Assembly (NCBI GenBank): GCA_024195585.1
Contig: SWBL01000519.1
Location: 1-24,781 of the forward strand
Length of the DNA: 24,781 bases
Source of the DNA: Aureobasidium sp. EXF-3400
Lineage: Eukaryota > Ascomycota > Dothideomycetes > Dothideales > Saccotheciaceae
Direction: 5' to 3'
Below are positions 18,679 through 24,781 of the stretch, in pieces. A model generated the notes under the pieces. That model worked only from the letters and a program-made list of their open reading frames with translations, did not search any database and was not told the origin of the DNA. Each line of letters begins with the position of its first letter. Positions within the stretch are counted from its first letter, which is position 1. Made by a program: the position numbers and the translations under genes.

Positions 18679-20208
18679 CTACATATCCAATCCCGGCGTG
18701 AGTCCTTGCCAAGACGTTGTACCGGCTGTGTCTGCCCGATCCCTCCCTGTATCCAAAGACCTCATCTCAAGCGTATTGTCCCGTTCTGAGGCAGCAGCTT
18801 CAGCTGGTCCGATAGGCATGTCGTTGGCCAGGATCTTGGCCTGACCACCTTCGAGCACTGAGTCCATCGGCTGCTCGCTCTCTTCGCGATCAGTATCTGG
18901 GTGCGGGAAATCTGGGGCCGCAGCTTCAGCCGAGTCTGCATGCACAATCGGATTCTGACCAGCAGGCTCTACGGGAGGCCTTTCTCCGACCATATCTGCC
19001 CGTGGCGGATCCTCACGTAAGTCCACTGCAGGAAGATCTTGCAAATCACTTGCCGCGTCATTCGAAACTGCTTGATGGTCCGACGCTCCTGAGTTCTGTT
19101 GTTCCTTGATGTCGATAATCCTCAGACGTTCTTCTTCTTGGGGACTGTTGAAGAAGGCGGTGTTCGCGTCCCACAGCTTGACACACTCTGCATCCCAGTT
19201 ACATTTCTCGACCTCGCCGTAGACGGGATGTTTAAATCGAGGATGGTTGGTAGGCCAGGATGATGCATGGAAGTGATGTTTGACCATCGCGCCCTTGCCC
19301 TTGTGGTTGCCAGAATCTGAATGACCTGTTCCCGCGGCAAATGCTTCCACAGGGAGAACCAGGATACCACCAACGAGCTTTGCTTCGGTGAGGTCTGTAA
19401 ACCTGTCCCACGCTACATCTTTGCCAACGGTCTTGGACATCTCTGCGAGGATTGCTATGGTGAAAGCCGAGGGACCTGTGCCTGTCAGGACTTCATTGAA
19501 GTCGAGGTGAAGATCGGAGATGGGCTTGTCTTGTTTCCGTGCCAACTCATGAAGCCACTTCATGATGTTCTCGATCAAGCGCATCATGACAGGCAGTCTG
19601 GGCTTGCACATGAATGTCCATTGGCAGAAAGATTGCGCTTTTGACCCTAGGACTGGATGAGATGCGAAAGCTGGCTCGTCAACCTCGATCCCGATGACCA
19701 TGTCCACGTCGGCTTCGTCGTAGGCTTTGGGGATAAATCTTTTGATGGGTCTGATAGCCTCCACGTCGATGTCTGCGTAGAGTCCGCCCTCAACGTACAT
19801 GATGAGATATCGCAAAAGATCTTGTTTGATGATCTTAGCATTCAGTGATTTGTAAATGCTGATGATATCGGGTCTATTCAGACCCAGCGGTCCATAGTGA
19901 TGTTCGACATAATAGTCGGCATTGTCATCTGTGAGGACTTCGTAGCGATGACCAGGATTCTTGACGGTCCAGGTTCTCGCTCTCTCGACATCCCTTGTCT
20001 CAAAACGTGTTGGGTCGACCTTCCAAGACTGCCAGATCTTTCGAGGAAACTTCTTCGACTCGAGGAGGAGTTCGGGTGGTCCATTGGTGAACCTGTTGAG
20101 CGAGAAACATATTATAACACAGACGATACAGAGAACAAGTAGTTGCTGCATCTGCTTCATAAAGAAGGCGCGAAGAGAGGAACTGGAGTTTCGCGACAAG
20201 CCGATCAT
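18679..20208 (-). CDS. GT32 OCH1-like glycosyltransferase with acidic C-terminal tail
   Basis: A single-exon, 509-residue type II Golgi protein. A short cytoplasmic tail and a helix at about 22-38 precede the catalytic domain, which opens with FPRKIWQSWK (54-63). The core carries the GT32 sugar-binding signature: KQDLLRYLIMYVEGGLYADI runs into the DXD motif at Asp146-Ile-Asp148, which holds Mn2+ and the nucleotide sugar. Downstream are TGTGPSAFT, LPVEAFAAGTGHSD and MVKHHFHASSW, as in OCH1/alpha-1,6-mannosyltransferase relatives. The donor is probably GDP-mannose, but OCH1-like enzymes vary. From about residue 370 the protein continues as a roughly 140-residue Asp/Glu/Pro/Ala-rich, probably disordered tail, beyond the usual end of the fold. 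Translation starts at ATG 20208; Met17 or Met20 are alternatives just before the helix. It is divergent from the acyltransferase gene, sharing about 940 bases of promoter. Confidence 0.9.
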   Translation of the reverse strand: MIGLSRNSSSSLRAFFMKQMQQLLVLCIVCVIICFSLNRFTNGPPELLLESKKFPRKIWQSWKVDPTRFETRDVERARTWTVKNPGHRYEVLTDDNADYYVEHHYGPLGLNRPDIISIYKSLNAKIIKQDLLRYLIMYVEGGLYADIDVEAIRPIKRFIPKAYDEADVDMVIGIEVDEPAFASHPVLGSKAQSFCQWTFMCKPRLPVMMRLIENIMKWLHELARKQDKPISDLHLDFNEVLTGTGPSAFTIAILAEMSKTVGKDVAWDRFTDLTEAKLVGGILVLPVEAFAAGTGHSDSGNHKGKGAMVKHHFHASSWPTNHPRFKHPVYGEVEKCNWDAECVKLWDANTAFFNSPQEEERLRIIDIKEQQNSGASDHQAVSNDAASDLQDLPAVDLREDPPRADMVGERPPVEPAGQNPIVHADSAEAAAPDFPHPDTDREESEQPMDSVLEGGQAKILANDMPIGPAEAAASERDNTLEMRSLDTGRDRADTAGTTSWQGLTPGLDM

Positions 20209-21151
20209 TTTGGAAGTTCTGACTATGAGTGGAAAGGAAGTTGACCGTCAGATGCAATGAAAGTGTTCACTCAAGTCTTTGTCTTGAACCCGCTGGGCAG
20301 TACGTACACCGAGAGAGTCAGGTACCTGATATCCATGTACCTTCTGGTGGGGTCAGCTCTGGGAGAAGGTCATGCAGCTACGTGGTACAGGGTTCCTGTC
20401 AGGTCTGATGGGTCAGTGGGGTGCGGAAACTTAGTATTGACTATGCCCAGTCGGATGGATAGAGCTTAATGCAGGTTGCTTGGCTTGTGTTTAGCTGAGT
20501 TTGAAGTTTAGCCCGTCTGTATCAGACTTAATGCAAGCCTACCTCGGTACCTTTCTTGCGTATGAACTCGGGGCGGCAGGTCTCGCCCGATGATCGGGAT
20601 CAAGACTAACTCGGTGGGACATGGCAATCTTCTCAAGGTCAGGTACCGTCGAATAAACTTTGCTGTCCCCAGATCACCAATCAGGGCGCATGAAGTGGCA
20701 GTATCTCCTCCGGCAGCTGGAGCTTGCAGCTGTGAACAGTCGGCTTCCCCGTACAAGGGTGAATGCAGAGTAGGTCCATTGATCCAACCTAGACACAGTC
20801 AGATCCAGCTGAGCTCTTGACATGACACTGAATCAGTTGGTACTGCATGCTCAGGGCTTGCTCCCCTCCTCTGCGGTTGCGTACCAGAACTACTTCGGCA
20901 GCAATTGCAATCTGAAAGCAGCTTGTGTTGTTCCAGATGCCCGCCACATTGTACGAGATCAAATCGATCGTGCCGTGCTGACTGGTTAGCTCAAGCCATT
21001 GCTGGACGCCAAACCATGAGAGAATTCTTGCCCGAAGATGAAATTTTATTCATCTCAGTCCGCACATAGCTAGATCTTCAACATATACAACGCAACCCTT
21101 TCGCGCACTCGAACAGCTCTCCCACATACTCGAGCCACCTTGCTTCTGACA
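20209..21151. promoter_or_regulatory. Bidirectional promoter: GT32 and acyltransferase
   Basis: The 943 bases separate two divergent glycan genes, so control elements may be shared. A perfect 12-bp palindrome TCAGGTACCTGA lies at 20318-20329. GTCAGGTACC recurs at 20638-20647, and a third AGGTACCG-type core lies near 20545 on the minus strand. CCG-N5-CGG at 20587-20597 is an everted Zn2Cys6-type site. An 82-codon minus-strand frame inside shows no family. A TATA-like TTTTATT lies near 21044, about 105 bases before the acyltransferase ATG. Confidence 0.5.
20586..20598. promoter_or_regulatory. Everted CCG-N5-CGG dyad in divergent promoter
   Basis: CCCGAT-G-ATCGGG is a 13-base dyad whose CCG and CGG triplets are five bases apart. 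Zn2Cys6 dimers recognise such everted triplets. Its place between two divergently transcribed glycan genes makes it a reasonable candidate for a cluster regulator, but no protein has been tied to it. Confidence 0.35.
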
Positions 21152-22672
21152 ATGTCTGAGAAACCACGAGATGTCATGTCAGTCGAAGAAAACTTGCATG
21201 AGATAGAAGCGATGCTGGGCAATCATGGTCTTCAGCCCCAAGTCAGAAGATCATGGTCGATGCCCTTCGCTTCGGCAGTTCCTGCATCAAACCTTGGCGA
21301 CAAAGACAAAAAGGTCACCAAGACTGAACTCCATCGCACAGCATATCTCGATGGTCTTCGCGGCTTTGCTGCACTTCTTGTCTTTAGTCTGCACCATCAG
21401 GTCTGGGGACACTCCGGAACAGGTGGAGAGTTCGTTCTCGAAAATGCTTTCGGCTGGAACGGAGTGTACCAGCTCATTTGCTTTCCTGGGATCCGTATAT
21501 TGTTCTCCGGAGGACATCTTGCGGTAGCCATCTTCTTTGTCATTTCTGGCTACGTTCTCTCAGTCAAGCCTTTGACTCTGCTGCAATCGGGAGACACAAT
21601 GAAAATGTCCGAGAACCTGGCCTCAGCGCTGTTCCGCAGATGGCTTCGACTGTACATACCTGTTGCTGGTACTACATTCGCTTGGATGACGTCTTGGCAC
21701 CTACTGAACATTCGATCCGGTAACCCTATCGCTGAGATGCCGGAGTCAACCTATCTTGGCGAGGTCTGGAAGTGGTATTGCAACTTCAAAAACTACAGCT
21801 TCGTCTTCGATGGGGAGCCCACGAACATATACAACGATCATACGTGGTCAATCCCGAAGGAGTTTAGAGGCTCCATCGTTATCTATACATCACTGTTGGC
21901 ATTCTCTGGCTGCAGCAGGAACTATCGGCTTCTGTGCGAAATGTGTCTTCTCTACTACTTCGTTTATATCGTCGATGGATGGTATTGTGCTCTCTTCATG
22001 GCAGGGATGATTCTGTGCGACCTTGACCTACTTGCAAGTCGTGGTCAGCTTCCCCGGAGGCTACACGCTTTGAAGCAGCACAAGACCTGGATTGCGTACA
22101 TCTTTTTCGCAATCGGTCTCTATCTTGGTGGCGTGCCATCTATCACGGAGGATCTCCGACACCTCAGAGATTCTCCAGGCTGGTATTACCTGTCTTTTAT
22201 GAAACCGCAAGCTTTCTGGGACTTCAGATGGTTCTTCCGCCTCTGGGCCGCAGTCTTTGTCGTTGCTTCAGCACCACACATTCACTGGCTCAAAAGATTC
22301 TTCGAAACCCCCTTTTGCCAATATCTCGGTCGAGTTTCCTTTGGATTCTACCTCGTTCACGGTCCTGTTCTCTGGACTCTGGGTGACCGGTTATATGCAG
22401 CCAGTGGCAGAGTCCGCGAAGGACATATTGGAATCGCTCCTGATTGGATCAACCTGATGCCCTTGCCGGGGGTCGGACCTTTCGGTCTTGAGATCAACTA
22501 TCTCGTGCCACAGTTTATCTCTCTAGCATTCACTTTGTGGCTTGCCGAAATTGTCACTCGATGCCTGGATAAACCAAGTCTGTATGTGACACAGCGGCTC
22601 TACAAGAAAGTGATGGTTCACAGTGAGAGTTCAGGATCGCACTACAATTGGAAGCGGGAGTTCAAAGATTGA
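21152..22672 (+). CDS. Acyltransferase-3 family membrane O-acyltransferase
   Basis: A single-exon, 506-residue polytopic membrane protein of the acyltransferase-3 family, which moves acyl groups (often acetyl) to sugars or other hydroxyls. A soluble N-terminus of about 60 residues precedes YLDGLRGFAALLVF (from about 65), the family's opening block, followed by the conserved His pair at about 81-82 (SLHHQ) thought to serve catalysis. SGGHLAVAIFFVISGY (119-134), LFRRWLRLYIP, HTWSIPKEFRGS (230-241) and YLGRVSFGFYLVHGPV (391-406) follow; I estimate about ten helices. ATG 21152 (ACAATGTCT) is chosen because the upstream extension begins with TTG. The length is normal for fungal members. Placement divergent from GT32 and near GT25 and the propellers suggests that it acylates the same glycan. 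The acceptor is unknown, and related fungal enzymes can also act on secondary metabolites. Confidence 0.9.
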   Translation: MSEKPRDVMSVEENLHEIEAMLGNHGLQPQVRRSWSMPFASAVPASNLGDKDKKVTKTELHRTAYLDGLRGFAALLVFSLHHQVWGHSGTGGEFVLENAFGWNGVYQLICFPGIRILFSGGHLAVAIFFVISGYVLSVKPLTLLQSGDTMKMSENLASALFRRWLRLYIPVAGTTFAWMTSWHLLNIRSGNPIAEMPESTYLGEVWKWYCNFKNYSFVFDGEPTNIYNDHTWSIPKEFRGSIVIYTSLLAFSGCSRNYRLLCEMCLLYYFVYIVDGWYCALFMAGMILCDLDLLASRGQLPRRLHALKQHKTWIAYIFFAIGLYLGGVPSITEDLRHLRDSPGWYYLSFMKPQAFWDFRWFFRLWAAVFVVASAPHIHWLKRFFETPFCQYLGRVSFGFYLVHGPVLWTLGDRLYAASGRVREGHIGIAPDWINLMPLPGVGPFGLEINYLVPQFISLAFTLWLAEIVTRCLDKPSLYVTQRLYKKVMVHSESSGSHYNWKREFKD

Positions 22673-23585
22673 GCTTAGGTGGGTTTTGTGATGCTGGGAT
22701 GTATAGATACAGATAGTCTGAGTAAGCATGCAGTTATTCGGTCCTGGTCGAAGGAATTAATGAATGGTCCAATCGGCATTTCTCGCACACATGACATTGC
22801 TTTTGTGGCCTCCAGACCCTCCTACACATTCTGGCGCCACGAAAAGTCGCTTATGGTCGACTCTTCTACATGTTCAGGAAGCTTGTGGCCATGCTTCCAA
22901 AAGGAAAAGGTCAGTGGGAAGCAAGCCACAGGGATACCGCAGCTCCTTCTGTGGCCCACCGGCTGTGGAATGCAATGTCAGCTCTGCAGCATCAGAATCA
23001 ATAGTGCCTCAATAGTTCGAATGCATGGTTTCGATATGTAAGGTGTACTCATGGCTGAAATAAAGAATTTATAGCATGCTGCACCGTCAGCTGCAACGCA
23101 TGCGAGATTAGAGCTACCTGAAGTCTGCATGATAGTGTGCCACACTTTGAGCCCGTGGTGCAGATGCGCTCTCAAGCCACTATCGATGTCAGCAAATGCT
23201 TTGCAGGAGTATCGTGCCGTGTCTGCATGGGCTTGTTTGGGCAATAGTGTCTGGCAAGGAACGGTTCTTATCTTTAGTTTAACTCCAGCCAACAGCCAAG
23301 GCGCTATCACTGCTGCGTACTGTATGACAGACGGGAGTTACATGCCACGCTGGGGCCAGCTATCCAGCTCTGCCGGGTCTCATCAGGTACTGCATGCAGC
23401 GTCCTGTTACACTTTGATTGCTGCAGCTCATCAAGCCCTCTTAGGTCGAGAATGATGCTAGGTAAGCCCAGAGGCTGGAAGCGTAAGCCCTTCTGGACTG
23501 TTGGGGTACCATCCTTGCGACCTTTGTAAGTATATAGTTTGATCAGGTGTCCTTACCTTGGATCTTTCAGACATTCAAAGCCAAC
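22673..23585. other. Intergenic before the CFEM gene
   Basis: About 910 bases include the acyltransferase 3' end and the CFEM promoter. GTATATAG near 23528 is a good TATA-box candidate about 55 bases before the CFEM ATG. A 110-codon minus frame (22978-23310) and a 120-codon plus frame (22679-23041) have no recognisable features. Confidence 0.55.
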
Positions 23586-24138
23586 ATGAGGTTGTCCAGT
23601 ATCCTCCTACTCATTTGGGGAACATGTATATCAGCAGCTATCCTGCCTTCTTGTGGAGTATGACTTACCTTGGTATTGACCAATTTTATTGATCACTGAT
23701 GCCATCACAGAATAGCTGCGTTGCTCGAGCGATCAAAAAGACAAATTGTGCGCCCAATGACAGCAATTGTATCTGCAGATCGGAGCATTACCTGGGATAT
23801 CTACAATACTGCTTCATCAAGAAGTGCAGTGCCGCAGATAAAGATGGTATGTGCATCTTTACAACCATCAAATGCGATCCCAAGCCATACTGATTTAGAA
23901 AGACGCTCTCCAAATCGCTACCAATTTTTGCGACATTGTGCTCGAAAGTTCTGTCGAAGAGGGTGCCTCAGACGTATCTTTGAAAATTCAAGGACGCAGT
24001 TCGCCAAAAAGTTCTGAAAAAGCTCCTAAGAAGAACAATCCTCCTGCAAAAGGGCATACCCCACCGCCACCATCACCTCCTTCACCATCGCCGACCACAT
24101 GGTTTACTCCCACTCCTACTCAAACAGTCATCTCCTGA
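23586..24138 (+). CDS. Secreted CFEM-domain protein, 3 exons
   Basis: A 147-residue, small cysteine-rich secreted protein of the fungus-specific CFEM family, whose members bind haem or act at the cell surface, sometimes as effectors. Exons are 23586-23657, 23711-23846 and 23903-24138. Intron 1 is GTATGA...CACAG (53 bp); intron 2 is GTATGT...AAAG (56 bp). A signal peptide covers about residues 1-18. Eight cysteines fit the CFEM order: LPSCG, NSC, TNC, SNCIC, YC, KKC and, after the second intron, IATNFC. An Asp just before the CIC pair is where haem-binding members carry the axial ligand. The C-terminal half is Pro/Ser/Thr/Lys-rich and ends without a GPI hydrophobic tail, so the protein is probably free or wall-associated. 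The second acceptor must be AAG at 23902 to keep the eighth cysteine; a stronger-looking TAG four bases upstream would shift the frame. Confidence 0.8.
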
Positions 24139-24781
24139 TACTCAATCTTCGTTCTATCAAAGACCCGAGCGCTCCGAATTATTGCTAGGATGATGTGCAA
24201 AGATCGCCGCAACCGTCTGAGCGATGTTAACGGCAATTTTCCATTCATTTTTCAGCTGCCATTCTTGCAAGTACTGACAATTCCTTGCTCTATCCTTGTT
24301 CCTGCTCATCTCAGTTTGATCTTTTTCGTGTTTTCAAGATTTTAATGAGTTTTGACTTGCTTAATGGGATCCGTTAACCCATCTTCTAGTTTTCTATTTC
24401 TATGTCTCTCTATATCTTATTGTTTCTAAGACTTATCTATTCTTCTATCTTAGTATATTGGTACTTGCCTAGCTAATAGGTAGGGGGACCTTTCGCAGAA
24501 AGGTCTTCCGGATTAGGTATAGCAGGGAAGCTTAGCAGGCTCAAATAGGAAATTTTGATGTGAAAGATCTTCCGAAAGACCCATTTTGTAACTTATACAA
24601 ATCTTGCTAAATATTCCTAGAAAAGAAGGTAAGCTACAATTCAGGCAGTGTAGCATCAATTGCACTACTTAGGATATTAACACTAACCGCAGAACAAAAG
24701 GAGATGAGGGCTCGTCGGCTTTTCTTACTTTCTTCGCTCTAGTACGTGATTGGCTAGGATCTGTGGGGAAACTTCAAAAAC
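24139..24781. repeat. 3' flank passing into repeat-like DNA at right edge
   Basis: The first 200 bases presumably carry the CFEM 3' UTR. From about 24340 the sequence becomes T/A-rich with many TA steps. At 24486-24504 GACCTTT-CGCAG-AAAGGTC forms a 7-bp hairpin, and AAAGGTCTTCCG (about 24499) recurs as AAAGATCTTCCG (about 24563), a G-to-A difference of the sort RIP makes. These fit a small, mutated inverted-repeat element or transposon end, but no element can be named. Confidence 0.4.

Noticed and set aside
1..24781. CRISPR arrays, bacterial operons or a biosynthetic core enzyme
   Set aside because: No regularly spaced repeats; spliceosomal introns show a eukaryote; no polyketide synthase, peptide synthetase or terpene cyclase motifs seen.

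Overview
The window looks like nuclear DNA of a filamentous ascomycete (Pezizomycotina, perhaps Dothideomycetes; the class is a guess). The reasons are short 50-58 bp introns with GT...CTGAC/CTGAT...AG signals, a Zn2Cys6 regulator with the fungal middle-homology region, a CFEM protein, a DUF3431 protein, an OCH1-like GT32 enzyme, and a TpA-rich edge that looks like repeat-induced point mutation (RIP).

Layout. Bases 1-345 are AT-rich repeat-like DNA. A Zn2Cys6 activator resembling DAL81/TamA (592-2502) is followed by an amidase-signature enzyme with one intron (3718-5414). The amidase promoter carries two GATAAGG sites and a paired CreA-like site, which fits a nitrogen/carbon-controlled amide-use module. 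Bases 5415-8090 hold no intact gene, but minus-strand coding-like fragments in shifting frames between 7064 and 7800 may be a dead gene.

From 8091 to 22672 almost every recognisable gene looks like a glycan enzyme of the secretory pathway: GT25 (minus, three introns); a DUF3431 protein (minus, two introns, an 8-nt microexon and two in-frame stops at apparent tryptophan positions); two single-pass beta-propeller-like proteins (plus); a GT32 OCH1-like enzyme (minus); and a polytopic acyltransferase-3 (plus), divergent from GT32. No transporter, polyketide synthase or peptide synthetase is present. My inference is a small surface-glycan assembly and decoration cluster: GT25 and GT32 add sugars, the propellers transfer or trim, and the acyltransferase adds an acyl group. 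I do not recognise this combination as a described pathway.

To the right lies a three-exon CFEM secreted protein (23586-24138), then a T/A-richer, repeat-like edge. I see no convincing tRNA, rRNA, CRISPR array or intact transposon. All gene models are hand-spliced from the sequence, and family calls rest on motif recognition, not database searches.
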